Below, one piece after another: positions 41,632 to 51,163 of a stretch of 64,000 nucleotides of DNA. How positions within the stretch are numbered: position 1 is the stretch's first letter; each line of letters starts with the position of its first letter. A program made the position numbers and the translations under genes. The stretch comes from Streptomyces uncialis (GTDB lineage Bacteria > Actinomycetota > Actinomycetes > Streptomycetales > Streptomycetaceae): assembly GCF_001905345.1 (NCBI RefSeq), contig NZ_LFBV01000001.1, positions 1 to 64,000 of the forward strand, in the 5' to 3' direction. The notes below the pieces were generated by a model. That model saw only the letters and a list, made by a program, of their open reading frames with translations. It made no database searches and was not told where the DNA came from.

Positions 41632-42612
41632 TCAGGGGGTGGGGCTCAACGGCGCCGGGCCGTCCACGTCGGCGCCCTCCGCACCGGCCCCCCGCCCGGG
41701 ACCGGCCCCCCGCACGGGAGCAGGCACACGCCCAACCGAGCCCGCCCCGGACGCGACGGTCCGCGACCCCCCGCCGACACCCGACGCCCGGCCCCCGGCC
41801 GCCCTGCTGAGGACCAGGACCCCCCACCCCGCGGCCACCGCGCCCGCGACGGCCAGCGCGACCCCCGCCGCGCCACCCCGTACCCCCTCCCCGAGGAGCA
41901 CGAGACCGATCGCCGCCGCGGCCACGGGATTGGCGAGGGTGAGCATCGCGAGCGGAGCGCCGAGCCCCCCGCGGTACGCGGTCTGCGCGAGCAGCAGCCC
42001 CGCCGCGGCGAACCCGGCGACCAGCAGCGCGACCACGGCGGTCCGCACACTCAGCACCGGTTCCGACCCGTCGGTCGCCGCGACGGTCACCGTCTGGGTG
42101 AGCGCCGAGGCCACCCCGGAGGTGACCCCGGACGCGGTGGCGTGCCGCAGCCCCGGGCGGGTGCCGGGCCGCGCCAGCAGCCCGATGAGCAGCGTGGTCA
42201 CCCCGGCGACGGCCAGCGCCTCCGGCAGCGACAGGGTCTGGTCCGGGGCGGGCCCCGACGCGGCGAGCGTCAGTGCGGCGAGCCCCGTGAGGGCCAGCGC
42301 GATGCCCCGCCACTCCGCCCCGCTCACCCGGCGCCCCGCGAGCCGCGCGCCCAGCGGCACCGCGGCGACCAGTGTCAGCGCGCCCAGCGGCTGCACCAGC
42401 GTCAGCGGTCCGAACCGCAGGGCCGCGACATGCAGCAGCGCCCCGAAGGCGTTCAGCCCGACGGACCCCCACCACGCCCAGGCGCCGAGCAGACGCCGCA
42501 TCCCGCGGTCCCGGACGGTCCTCGACGCGAGCCGTTCCTGGGTGACGGCGGCACCGGCGTACGCGACGGCCGAGACGAGCGACAGCGCGACGGCGACGAC
42601 GGTGGCGTTCAC
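41632..42612 (-). CDS. EamA/DMT-type multi-helix transporter
   Basis: A 326-residue protein of about nine to ten membrane helices in two halves, matching the drug/metabolite transporter (EamA, DMT) pattern: GGVASALTQTV-like small-residue helices, GPLTLVQPLGALTLVAAVPLGARL and TLANPVAAAAIGLVLLGEG near the ends of the repeats. The last 55 residues are a Gly/Ala-rich hydrophilic tail. The start is GTG at 42612, chosen for GGGAGGA 6 bases upstream; the frame runs open to 42843 but lacks a site there. It is divergent from the TetR gene with a 58-bp palindrome between, so export of the TetR ligand is a reasonable inference. Confidence 0.82.
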   Translation of the reverse strand: MNATVVAVALSLVSAVAYAGAAVTQERLASRTVRDRGMRRLLGAWAWWGSVGLNAFGALLHVAALRFGPLTLVQPLGALTLVAAVPLGARLAGRRVSGAEWRGIALALTGLAALTLAASGPAPDQTLSLPEALAVAGVTTLLIGLLARPGTRPGLRHATASGVTSGVASALTQTVTVAATDGSEPVLSVRTAVVALLVAGFAAAGLLLAQTAYRGGLGAPLAMLTLANPVAAAAIGLVLLGEGVRGGAAGVALAVAGAVAAGWGVLVLSRAAGGRASGVGGGSRTVASGAGSVGRVPAPVRGAGPGRGAGAEGADVDGPAPLSPTP

Positions 42613-42843
42613 CGGGTCCTCCCACGGCCGGGGAGGGACCGGCGCACGGGCAGCGTGCCGTTCCGCCCGCCCCACGCGCCCCGCGCCGGGGAGCGCGGAA
42701 CGCCGAGCCCCGGGAGAGGGAGTGCTCGGTGCGGCTCCGGTGCGGAAGACCCGGTGCGGGAATCCATTCCGGCCCCTTTGCGTGAGGTGTGTGCGGCGGT
42801 GCGTGCCCGGCCGTCCGCCCAGGTGGGACAGGGCCGACGGCAT

Positions 42844-42901
42844 TCATCGATACGCCAGTGTACCGATACGGGCCCGTATCGGTACACTGGCGTATCGATG
42901 A
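42844..42901. promoter_or_regulatory. 58-bp perfect palindrome: candidate TetR operator
   Basis: The sequence 42844-42901 equals its own reverse complement, centred on GGGCCC at 42870-42875. Each half carries two CGATACG-like elements 16 bases apart and TGTACC in between, so it could hold two nested operators (for example around TGTACCGATACGGG). It sits in the 344-bp gap 42613-42956 between the divergent EamA and TetR genes, about 55 bp before the TetR start. The rest of the gap shows no gene. Confidence 0.88.
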
Positions 42902-42956
42902 GGCGGCCGGATCGTGACCGACCGGGGCCTCCGGACCGGGAGGAGGGCGGAAGAGC

Positions 42957-43616
42957 ATGCGGGAAGCGTCCGCCGCGGCACGCCGCTCCAAGATCACTCC
43001 GGAGCGCGAGCGGGAGTTCTACACCGTCGCGCTGGACCTGCTGCGCGCGAGCGGCTACGAGACGCTGAGCATGGAAGGCGTCGCCGCCCGCGCCCGGTGC
43101 GGCAAGTCGACCCTGTACCGGCAGTGGGGGACCAAGGCCCGGTTCGTCGCCGCCGCGCTCCGCTCGGAGCGCTGTCCCCGGTTCGCCGGGATCGACACCG
43201 GGAGCCTCGCCGGGGACCTGAGGGCGGCGGCCCGCGCGGCCGGCGCGGAGTCCTGCGACGACACCAGGCTGCTGCACGCCCTCGGCCACACCACCCTCCA
43301 GGACGACGAACTCCAGCGGGCGCTGTGCGAGGCGCTGGTCGAGCCGGAACTGGTCGAACTCGACGCGATGGTCGCGCGCGCCGTCGCGCGCGGGGAGATC
43401 CCGGCCGGACACCCGGCGGCGGACTTCGTCGCGGCCCAGCTCTTCGGGGTCACCCGGGTCCGGCCCCAGCTGGAGGGCCGGTTCGCCGACCCCGAGTACC
43501 TGGTCCGGCTGGTGGACGCCGTGATCCTGCCCGCGTTCGGCCTCGGGACGGCCGTCCCGGCGGCGGCGCACCCGCTCGCCGAGAAGCCGGACACCGGAGC
43601 CGAACGCTCCCCCTGA
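42957..43616 (+). CDS. TetR-family transcriptional regulator
   Basis: A 219-residue protein. The N-terminal helix-turn-helix is complete: AALDLLRASGYETLSMEGVAAR-type helices (AVALDLLRASGYETLSM in part) followed by RCGKSTLYRQWGTKARFVAAAL at about 47-68, with the diagnostic STLYRQW-x-x-K. The C-terminal ligand domain is of the TetR_C_16/AcrR-like kind (HTTLQDDELQRALCEALVEPE). The start is ATG at 42957, with AGGAGGG about 10 bases upstream. The adjacent palindrome is its probable operator and the divergent EamA transporter its probable target. The ligand is unknown. Confidence 0.88.
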   Translation: MREASAAARRSKITPEREREFYTVALDLLRASGYETLSMEGVAARARCGKSTLYRQWGTKARFVAAALRSERCPRFAGIDTGSLAGDLRAAARAAGAESCDDTRLLHALGHTTLQDDELQRALCEALVEPELVELDAMVARAVARGEIPAGHPAADFVAAQLFGVTRVRPQLEGRFADPEYLVRLVDAVILPAFGLGTAVPAAAHPLAEKPDTGAERSP

Positions 43617-43838
43617 ACGGCGGCCCGCCGCCCCTGGGATGACCGGTGGGCGGACCGCCGCGCGCCGCACCGTGGGGACGGGGGCGGCGCGCACCCGGCC
43701 GGGCGGGCCGTCCTCGTGAGCCATGCGGCCGCGCGCGGACGACCCGCCCGGTCCGCTCCGCCCCCACCTGGCCGACCCGCTCCACGCGAGCCCCGGCGGC
43801 GAACGGGGAGTACCGAGGGGCCGATCCGGCAGAGGACC

Positions 43839-44777
43839 CTAAGCGGCCTGGCCGTTGCCCGAGCCCCTGGCGGACTTCTTGATGCCCTCGGTGATCTCGT
43901 CCATCACCGACAGCGCGGGCGCCTTGTCGCTGACGTCGAAGCCGAACCGTACGACCACGAACTGCCGTGCGTCGTGCGGCGAGGGGAAGGCCAGCGACTG
44001 GACGTACCCGTCGTCGCCCTTCTCGGTGACGACCTTCCAGCGGACCAGATGGCCCTTCCCGCCCGCGACGGTCACCGGCTTGTCCGCGATCTCGTCGTGC
44101 GAGGTGAGGTCGCCGTACGAATCGGAGCCGTACGCCTCCTCGGCGGCGTCCGCGATGTCCGCCTCCGCCATCGCCCGCGCGGTGCGCTCCGTCCGCTTGA
44201 GCGCCGCCGCCGGGGCGGAGTGCGCCCCCGCCCGCGCACAGCTCTTCGTGGCGTCCCCCGGGCACGGGTACGGCCCCGTCGACACCTGCGCCCCCACGAT
44301 GCCCGAATCGCCCGACCAGCCCTCGGGCACCGGCAGACTGATCCCGCTCGCCGGGTCGGCCGCGAAGCCCTTCTCGCCCTGCGGGGCGCCCGGCCGCGAG
44401 GGTGCGCCCGGGGCGCCGGGGCCGCCCTCGGGGGTGGCGCTCTCCGGGCCGCCGGGCGATTTCGGGCTGGGAGCGGTCGCCGTGCGGTCGCCGTCCTTGT
44501 CGTCGTCCAGGGTCAGCGCGTACACCCCGCCGGCCAGACCCCCGAGGACGGCAAGGGCGACGACCGCGCCTATCGCCGCGCGGACCGCCTTGCGCCGCTT
44601 CGCCGGGGGCGGGGCGACGGCCCACTGCGGATAGGCGGGCGGAGCCCAGGCGCCGGACGCGCCGAGCGCACGGGTCTGCTCCGTCCACGCGTTGCCGTCC
44701 CACCAGCGTTCCGTGGGCGGTCCGTCACTTCTCTGTCCGGGGTCGGGGTACCAGCCGGGCGGCGTCATGTGGGTCAT
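43839..44777 (-). CDS. DUF2510 membrane-anchored protein
   Basis: A 312-residue protein. The N-terminal DUF2510 segment (PPGWYPDPG ... ERWWDGNAWTEQTR) is a short WW-like module frequent in actinobacterial membrane proteins. A Pro-rich spacer, one transmembrane helix (AAIGAVVALAVLGGLAGGVYAL, about residues 67-88) and a Pro/Gly-rich linker follow. The outer domain of about 170 residues (ISLPVPEGWSGDSG ... VVVRFGFDVSDKAP) resembles a Mog1/PsbP-like lipoprotein fold. Function unknown. The start is ATG at 44777 or four codons on. It lies alone, convergent with the TetR gene. Confidence 0.8.
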   Translation of the reverse strand: MTHMTPPGWYPDPGQRSDGPPTERWWDGNAWTEQTRALGASGAWAPPAYPQWAVAPPPAKRRKAVRAAIGAVVALAVLGGLAGGVYALTLDDDKDGDRTATAPSPKSPGGPESATPEGGPGAPGAPSRPGAPQGEKGFAADPASGISLPVPEGWSGDSGIVGAQVSTGPYPCPGDATKSCARAGAHSAPAAALKRTERTARAMAEADIADAAEEAYGSDSYGDLTSHDEIADKPVTVAGGKGHLVRWKVVTEKGDDGYVQSLAFPSPHDARQFVVVRFGFDVSDKAPALSVMDEITEGIKKSARGSGNGQAA

Positions 44778-45053
44778 GCGCCCACACTAGGAGCCGTGCC
44801 TGAAAGCGGGATGAGAGGGGGACCCTCCACCACGGGGCCCCCACCAGCGGCGAAGCGTTCCGGCCAACTCCCCGCGCACCCCTCGCGCACACGCTCCGCG
44901 ATCGGACCGTCACGTAAAGCATATCCACCGCGGTTCGCGCAAGCTCGTCACCCGACCTGGGACAACCTGCCCTGACAGCACGCGCGTCAGCGATCCGGCC
45001 AGCTAACCTCAGGGGTCTGCAAGCCGGTTGAGCGAATCTGGGGAGGTTGCGGG

Positions 45054-47756
45054 ATGACGCAGGGACCGTCGGACCCGTCCGGTGCCGACGCGCTGTGGGA
45101 ACGCGAGAGCGAGATCGCCGCGGCGGAACAGGCCATCGAACGACTGTGTGCGGAGACACCGGCGGCCTCGGCGGGGCGTCCCGCCAGGCCCGGCAGCCTC
45201 CTGGTCTTCACTGGGGTCCCCGGGATCGGCAAGACCGCGCTGCTCACCCGGGTCCGGCGGACGGCCGAGAGCCGCGGGTGCACGGTCTGGTCGGCGCGCG
45301 GCGGCGAGACCCTGACCTCCGTCCCCTTCAACGTCGTACGGCAGTTGCTCCAGCCCGCGCTCATCACCCTCACCCCGGACGAGGCGAGGGTCCATCTCGG
45401 CGAGTGGTACGGGATCGCCGGACCGGCGCTCGGCATCGCGGAGCCGAGCGGACCGCCCGCCGACCCGCAGGGCGTCTGCGACGGACTCGAACACGGCGTC
45501 GGCCGGCTCGCGGACGCCTTGTTCCCACTGGTCCTGCTCGTGGACGACGCCCACTGGGCCGACCCCGAGACCCTGCGCTGGCTGGCCGGATTCGCCGAAC
45601 GGCTGGACGAGATGCGGGTCCTCGTGGTGGTCGCGCACCGCCCGGTCGACCCCGGCAGCGCCGCCGCGCCCCATCTGGACCGCATCGGGCAGGCCGCCCG
45701 GCCCAGCGCCTCGCTGAAGAGCCTCACCCCGGACGCGGCGGCCGGACTCACCCGCGCCCGGCTCGGCGCCCACGCGGACGACCCGTTCTGCCGCCAGGTC
45801 TGGGCGGTCACCGGCGGCAACCCGTTCGACACCGTGGAACTCCTCGCCAAGGTCCAGGACCAGGAACTGGAACCGACCGAGTCGTCCGCCGACGAACTGC
45901 GCGGACTCAACCGGTCGACCCGCGGCGGCGGACTGCTCGCCCGGCTCGACGAACTCGGTCTGAGCACCCGCAAGGTCGCGAGGGCCGCCGCGATACTCGG
46001 CACCGACATCCCGCTCGACGTCGTCGCGAAACTCGCGATGCTCCCCGAGGAAGCGGCCGGCAGATGCGTCGAGGAACTGCGGGTCGCCCGTGTCCTCGCC
46101 CGCCCCGGTGCCCAGCCCGGCTCCCTGCCCGACCGGCTGGAGTTCCTGCACCCGCTGATCGCCAGCGCCATCTACCAGGCCATCCCCAGCGGCACCCGCA
46201 CCGTCATGCACGGGCTGGCGGCCGAGGCGGTGCGGCTGGCCGGGCAGGGCGCCGCCGCCGCGGCCCGCCATCTGCTGGAGGTCCATCCGGACGACGACCC
46301 CGAACTGGTCGAGCAGATGCGGGCCGCCGCCCGCGAACACCTCGCCGTGGGCGCGCCCGAGGCCGCCGTCCGCTGTCTGGAACGCGCGCTGCGGGAGCCG
46401 CCGTCGGACGACTACCGGGCGGAGGTCCTGTTCGAACTCGGCTGCGCGACCCTGCTGACCTCGCCCGCCCGGACCATCGGCCATCTGCGGGAAGCCCTCG
46501 CCGCCTCCGGACTGGAGGGCAAGACCCGGGTCGACGCCGTCTGCCAGCTCGCCCAGGCACTCGTCCACAACGATCAGCTGGCGGAGGCCATCCAGGTGAT
46601 CGACGAGGAGGCCGAGCGGCTGGCACCCGGCCCGCAGCGGCTGCGGCTCCAGGCCCTGCACTACATGTGGGAGGGCATTCACGCCGATGAGGAGGACTCC
46701 ACCGGCCGGTCCCGCAGCCTCGCCGCGCTCGCCGAGCCCCTCACCGGCCGCGACAACTCCGAACGCGCGCTGCTGATCATCCGCGGCTTCGACGCGATGA
46801 CCCGCGGCGAGAACGCCGAACTGGTCGTCGAGCTGTGCGACCGGTCCCTGATGAACGGCGTACTGCCGCCCGGACTCGGCTGGACCGACTCCGAGTGGGG
46901 CTTCGAACTGCTGATGATGCTGGGCAGTTCGTATCTGTTCAGCGACCGGCTCGACCGCGCCGAGAGCCTGTTCGGTGACGCGCTGCGCGTCTACCAGGCC
47001 AAGGGCTGGAGCGGTGGCCATCTAGCCCTGGCACACGCCTTCGTCGGATTCGTGCTGCGCAGACGCGGCAAACTCGCCGACGCCGAGGGCTTCCTGAGGG
47101 AAGCGCTGCGGCTGGCCGACCGGGTCGGCAGCGGACTGCCCATGCACTGGGACGCGGCCTGCATGCTCATCGACACCCTGACCGCCCGCGGCCATGTCGC
47201 CCAGGCCCTGGAGATCGTCGAGCGTTACGGTGTCACCCCGCCGTACCCGTCCACGATCATCATGCCGGACGCCGACTCCGTGCGCGGCAGGCTGCTGATC
47301 GAGGCCGGGCGGGTCAAGGAGGGCATCCGGGCGCTGGAGTCGGCGGAGAAGGCCGCGGCCACCGGCGGACGGCACAACACGATCATGTCCACCTGGGCCG
47401 CCGATCTGGCCCGCGCGCTCGCCAAGGACGATCCGGACCGGGCCGCCGGACTCGCCGCCGAGGCCCGCACCCAGGCCGAGCGCTTCGGGACCGACACCGC
47501 CATAGGGGAGGCCCTGCGGTGCGCGGCGGCGCTGGAGACCGGGCAGCGGGCCGTCACGCTGTACGCGCAGGCGGCGGCCTATCTGGAGGCGTCGCCCTGC
47601 GCCTATGAGCACGCGGTCGCCCGGATCGACTACGGGATCGCCGCCCGCTCGGTCACCGAACTGACCCGCGGTCTGGCCCTCGCCCGCGCCTGCGGGGCCG
47701 ACGGACTCGTGGCCCGCGCCGAGCACGTCCTGGAATCGGGCCGCGGACTGGGCTGA
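45054..47756 (+). CDS. LAL-type AAA ATPase regulator-like protein without LuxR domain
   Basis: A 900-residue protein. The ATPase part (about 15-330) has Walker A FTGVPGIGKTALLTRV, Walker B LVLLVDDAHWADPETLRWL and VVAHRP as in large ATP-binding LuxR (LAL) regulators. Helical TPR-like repeats fill the rest. The protein ends at LESGRGLG without the C-terminal LuxR helix-turn-helix that LAL proteins carry, and no HTH follows in another frame directly after the stop. It may regulate by protein contact, or be a LAL derivative that lost its DNA-binding part. The start is ATG at 45054, with GGGGAGG 8 bases upstream. It stands alone between a DUF2510 and a DUF3048 gene. Confidence 0.82.
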   Translation: MTQGPSDPSGADALWERESEIAAAEQAIERLCAETPAASAGRPARPGSLLVFTGVPGIGKTALLTRVRRTAESRGCTVWSARGGETLTSVPFNVVRQLLQPALITLTPDEARVHLGEWYGIAGPALGIAEPSGPPADPQGVCDGLEHGVGRLADALFPLVLLVDDAHWADPETLRWLAGFAERLDEMRVLVVVAHRPVDPGSAAAPHLDRIGQAARPSASLKSLTPDAAAGLTRARLGAHADDPFCRQVWAVTGGNPFDTVELLAKVQDQELEPTESSADELRGLNRSTRGGGLLARLDELGLSTRKVARAAAILGTDIPLDVVAKLAMLPEEAAGRCVEELRVARVLARPGAQPGSLPDRLEFLHPLIASAIYQAIPSGTRTVMHGLAAEAVRLAGQGAAAAARHLLEVHPDDDPELVEQMRAAAREHLAVGAPEAAVRCLERALREPPSDDYRAEVLFELGCATLLTSPARTIGHLREALAASGLEGKTRVDAVCQLAQALVHNDQLAEAIQVIDEEAERLAPGPQRLRLQALHYMWEGIHADEEDSTGRSRSLAALAEPLTGRDNSERALLIIRGFDAMTRGENAELVVELCDRSLMNGVLPPGLGWTDSEWGFELLMMLGSSYLFSDRLDRAESLFGDALRVYQAKGWSGGHLALAHAFVGFVLRRRGKLADAEGFLREALRLADRVGSGLPMHWDAACMLIDTLTARGHVAQALEIVERYGVTPPYPSTIIMPDADSVRGRLLIEAGRVKEGIRALESAEKAAATGGRHNTIMSTWAADLARALAKDDPDRAAGLAAEARTQAERFGTDTAIGEALRCAAALETGQRAVTLYAQAAAYLEASPCAYEHAVARIDYGIAARSVTELTRGLALARACGADGLVARAEHVLESGRGLG

Positions 47757-47799
47757 GCCGGTGGACGGCCCCCCGCCGGAGCCCGGGGCGGCCCGCCGC

Positions 47800-48744
47800 T
47801 CAGCGCGCCACCAGCATCACCCACACCGGCCCGGACGCGACATCCAGCGGATCGCCGTCCGGGGTGGTGAACGTCGTCGTGTCGCGCTCCGACCGGCGCT
47901 GCCACTCACCCGCGTGGGCCCGGCCGTCGCGCAGCACCTCCGCGTCGCCCGACCCCACGGTCACGGTCAGCGGGGAGTTGTTGCCCATGAAGTCCTGGAA
48001 CTGCGACTCCTTGATCTCCACCCGCTGGACGACGACGGTCGCCGCGGTCACCGGCGTACCGTCGGGCTCGGTCGCCGGTCTGCCGTCCATCGCGATCAGC
48101 CAGCGGCCCTGGTCGGCCGACCAGGTGAAGGTGAACCGCGAGGAAGGGAAACGCACGGTGCGTTCGGCCACCCGCTCCCCGCCGTCCGGCGCCGGACCGC
48201 CGCGCAGCCCGGCCCGCTCCAGAGCCTTCGCCCCGGCCGTGCGGTCCTGCACCCGCGGCGGGCGGACGTACAGATTGTGGGGCGCCGTCCGCTCGGGGTC
48301 CCGGACGAAGGCGCCCGACGGGGCGTCCCCGGGGGTCACCGGCCGCAGCGGCGCCGCGTCGATCAGCGGCAGCAGCTTGGACTGGGCGCCGGAGAACACC
48401 AGCGTGGGGTCCTGGAACTGCGCCAGCAGCTCCAGATCGGACTCCCGGGCGCTGCGCACCGGCCCCACGGAGTCCGGGAGCTTCGTCGCGTACAGCGCCA
48501 TCAGCCTGCTCAGCCCCGCCTCGACCTGCTCCGCGTAGACCACGTCCGCCGCGTTCAGACCGGTCTGCGGACGGGCCTGCGGGGCATTGTCGATCTTCAC
48601 GGCGAGCAGCGGCCCGGACGACTCCGCGGGCGATTCCGACGGGCCCGGTGACGAGCCGCCGGAGCACGCGCCCGCCAGGACGGCGAGCATCACCGCGATC
48701 ACGACGCCGAGCGCGCCGTGCCTTGCACGAGCCGACCGTTCCAT
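47800..48744 (-). CDS. DUF3048-domain lipoprotein
   Basis: A 314-residue exported lipoprotein. The signal peptide ends in the lipobox LAGAC, with the Cys at about residue 27. The DUF3048 region starts at LLAVKIDNAPQARPQTGLNAADVVYAEQ, with PDSVGPVRSARESDLEL and SGAFVRDPERTAPHNLYV later, all typical for this family (YerB-like). Function is not established; members are cell-surface proteins of Firmicutes and Actinobacteria. The start is taken at ATG 48744; the frame is open to 48780 but adds only a polar stretch before the signal. It is convergent with the LAL-type gene. Confidence 0.85.
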   Translation of the reverse strand: MERSARARHGALGVVIAVMLAVLAGACSGGSSPGPSESPAESSGPLLAVKIDNAPQARPQTGLNAADVVYAEQVEAGLSRLMALYATKLPDSVGPVRSARESDLELLAQFQDPTLVFSGAQSKLLPLIDAAPLRPVTPGDAPSGAFVRDPERTAPHNLYVRPPRVQDRTAGAKALERAGLRGGPAPDGGERVAERTVRFPSSRFTFTWSADQGRWLIAMDGRPATEPDGTPVTAATVVVQRVEIKESQFQDFMGNNSPLTVTVGSGDAEVLRDGRAHAGEWQRRSERDTTTFTTPDGDPLDVASGPVWVMLVAR

Positions 48745-48877
48745 CTGTCTGCACCCCCGGAGGCGAGCGTGGGTTCTCACGGTACGACGGCGAGGACGGT
48801 CCGACCCCTCGGGCGGTTCCCATGGGCCGGGCGGCGCACGAGGCGGGCGCCGCCCACCCGGGTGCCCGCGCGCCCGT

Positions 48878-49942
48878 TCACGCGCCCAGGATCTCCCCCA
48901 GGTCGTAGCGCACGGGCTCGTCCAGCTGCTCGAACGTGCAGCTCTCCGGGGTCCGGTCCGGGCGCCAGCGGCGGAACCGGGCGGTGTGCCGGAACCGCGC
49001 CCCGTTCTCCATATGGTCGTATGCCACCTCGCACACCCGCTCCGGGCGCACCGGCACCCATGACAGGTCCTTCTTGCCCGACCAGCGGCTCGGCGCCCCC
49101 GGCAGCCGCGCCGACGCGTGCGCCGCCTCGTCCGCCCACGCCGCCCAGGGATGCTCAGCCGCCGACTCCATCCGCAGCGGCTCCAGCTCCGTGACCAGTT
49201 CCGCCCGGCGCTTCATCGGGAAGGCCGCGCAGACCCCCACATGCTGGAGCGCGCCCGTGTCGTCGTACAGCCCCAGCAGCAGCGAGCCGACCACCGGGCC
49301 CGACTTGTGGAAGCGGTAGCCCGCCACGACCACATCGGCGGTCCGTTCGTGCTTGACCTTGAACATCAGCCGCTCGTTCTGCCGGTACGGCAGATCCAGC
49401 GGTTTGGCGACGACCCCGTCGAGGCCCGCGCCCTCATAGGTCTCGAACCAGGAGCGCGCCACCTCCGCGTCGGTGGTCGCGGGCGCCAGATGGACCGGGG
49501 GAGCGGCCGCCGCCAGCGCCCCGGCGAGCAGCGCGCGGCGGTCGGTCAGCGGGGTGTCCAGGAGGGCGTCGTCACCGAGGGCCAGCAGATCGAAGGCGAC
49601 GAACGACGCGGGGGTGCGCTCGGCGAGCGTGCGGACCCGGGAGTCGGCCGGGTGGATACGTTCGGTGAGCGCGTCGAAGTCCAGCCGTCCGTCCCGGGCG
49701 ATGACGATCTCGCCGTCGACCACGCACCGCGCGGGCAGCCGGTCCGCCAGCGCGGCCACCAGCTCGGGGAAGTACCGGGTCAGCGGCTTGCCGGTACGGC
49801 TGCCCAGCTCCAGCTCGGGACCGTCCCGGAAGACGATCGCGCGGAAGCCGTCCCACTTCGCCTCGTACTGCATCCCCGGCGGGATGTCCGGCACGGACTT
49901 GGCGAGCATCGGCTTCACAGGGGGCATCACCGGCAGGTCCAT
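48878..49942 (-). CDS. ligC: ATP-dependent DNA ligase, LigC type
   Basis: A 354-residue ligase with nucleotidyltransferase and OB domains only. Motif I is YEAKWDGFRAI with catalytic K29, which takes AMP from ATP. Motif III is SFVAFDLLAL, motif IV GLDGVVAKPLD, and motif V MFKVKHERTADVVVAGY. The length and motifs match the short actinobacterial LigC/LigD-ligase group that seals breaks in end-joining or base-excision repair. The start is ATG at 49942. It is divergent from the LigD-type polymerase gene with 73 bp between, so the two activities fused in LigD of other bacteria are split here. No ku gene is inside the window. Confidence 0.9.
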   Translation of the reverse strand: MDLPVMPPVKPMLAKSVPDIPPGMQYEAKWDGFRAIVFRDGPELELGSRTGKPLTRYFPELVAALADRLPARCVVDGEIVIARDGRLDFDALTERIHPADSRVRTLAERTPASFVAFDLLALGDDALLDTPLTDRRALLAGALAAAAPPVHLAPATTDAEVARSWFETYEGAGLDGVVAKPLDLPYRQNERLMFKVKHERTADVVVAGYRFHKSGPVVGSLLLGLYDDTGALQHVGVCAAFPMKRRAELVTELEPLRMESAAEHPWAAWADEAAHASARLPGAPSRWSGKKDLSWVPVRPERVCEVAYDHMENGARFRHTARFRRWRPDRTPESCTFEQLDEPVRYDLGEILGA

Positions 49943-50015
49943 ACCGCGATTCTGCCCGGCGCGGCGTCATTCGTCCCGATATGCGGCCCGAGTGGCAGGC
50001 GTCTACGGTGACCGC

Positions 50016-51104
50016 ATGGGTGCGACCAGCCACGGCAAGCCGATCGAGCTGGACGCCGGCGGGCGGACCGTGCGGCTGTCCAGCCCGGACAAGGTCTACT
50101 TCCCGGAGCGCGGCTTCACCAAGCTGGACGTCGCCCGCTACTACCTCACCGTCGGCGACGGCATCCTGCGCGCCCTGCGCGACCGCCCCACCACCCTGGA
50201 GCGCTACCCCGAGGGCGTCGACGGGGAGCACTTCTTCCAGAAACGCGCGCCGAAGAACACCCCCGACTGGATTCCCCGCGCGCACATCACCTTCCCCAGC
50301 GGCCGGTACGCCGACGAGATGTGCCCCACCGAGGTCGCCGCCGTCATCTGGGCCGCCCAGTTCGGCACCTTCACCTTCCACCCCTGGCCCGTACGGCGCG
50401 CCGACACCGACCGGCCCGACGAACTGCGCATCGACCTCGACCCGCAGCCCGGCACCGACTTCAAGGACGCCGTCGCCGCCGCCCACGAACTGCGCGCCCT
50501 CCTGGACGAACACGGCATGCGCGGCTGGCCCAAGACCTCCGGCGGACGCGGTCTGCACGTCTTCGTCCCCGTCGAACCCCGCTGGACGTTCACCCAGGTC
50601 CGCCGCTGCGCCATCGCCTGCGGACGCGAACTCGAACGCCGGATGCCCGGCCGGGTCACCACCGCCTGGTGGAAGGAGGAACGCGGCACCCGGATCTTCG
50701 TGGACTACAACCAGACCGCCCGGGACCGCACGATCGCCTCCGCCTACTCGGTGCGCCCCCGCCCGCACGCCCCCGTCTCCGCGCCGCTGCGCTGGGACGA
50801 GGTCGACGACGTCACCCCGAGGGACTTCGACCTGGCGACCATGCCGGTCCGCTACGCCGAACTCGGTGATGTCCACGCCGCGATGGACGACGAGCGGCAC
50901 TCCCTCGAACCCCTGCTGGAACTGGCCCGCCGCGACGAGCACGACCACGGGCTCGGGGACCTGCCCTACCCGCCGGAGTACCCGAAGATGCCCGGCGAAC
51001 CCAAACGCGTCCAGCCCAGCCGCGCCCGCCACGACGAGCCCGACGACGACACCGCCGCGGGCGGGACCGGGACCGGGACCGGGGACGCGGCCGGGGACGG
51101 CTGA
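50016..51104 (+). CDS. LigD polymerase-domain (archaeo-eukaryotic primase type) protein
   Basis: A 362-residue protein of the NHEJ polymerase family. Catalytic Asp pair D140/D142 is in LRIDLDPQPG; the family segments KTSGGRGLHVFVP (nucleotide-binding His) and RIFVDYNQTARDRT are intact. It fills gaps with ribonucleotides at broken DNA ends, usually next to Ku. The C-terminal 40 residues are an acidic, Gly/Thr-rich tail. The start is ATG at 50016. Divergence from the LigC-type ligase suggests joint control from the 73-bp gap, which is too short to show clear promoter boxes. Confidence 0.9.
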   Translation: MGATSHGKPIELDAGGRTVRLSSPDKVYFPERGFTKLDVARYYLTVGDGILRALRDRPTTLERYPEGVDGEHFFQKRAPKNTPDWIPRAHITFPSGRYADEMCPTEVAAVIWAAQFGTFTFHPWPVRRADTDRPDELRIDLDPQPGTDFKDAVAAAHELRALLDEHGMRGWPKTSGGRGLHVFVPVEPRWTFTQVRRCAIACGRELERRMPGRVTTAWWKEERGTRIFVDYNQTARDRTIASAYSVRPRPHAPVSAPLRWDEVDDVTPRDFDLATMPVRYAELGDVHAAMDDERHSLEPLLELARRDEHDHGLGDLPYPPEYPKMPGEPKRVQPSRARHDEPDDDTAAGGTGTGTGDAAGDG

Positions 51105-51163
51105 GCCCCCGCGCGGAACATTCCCACGCGAGGGCCCGGACGCCGTGTGCGCACCGGCTGCGG

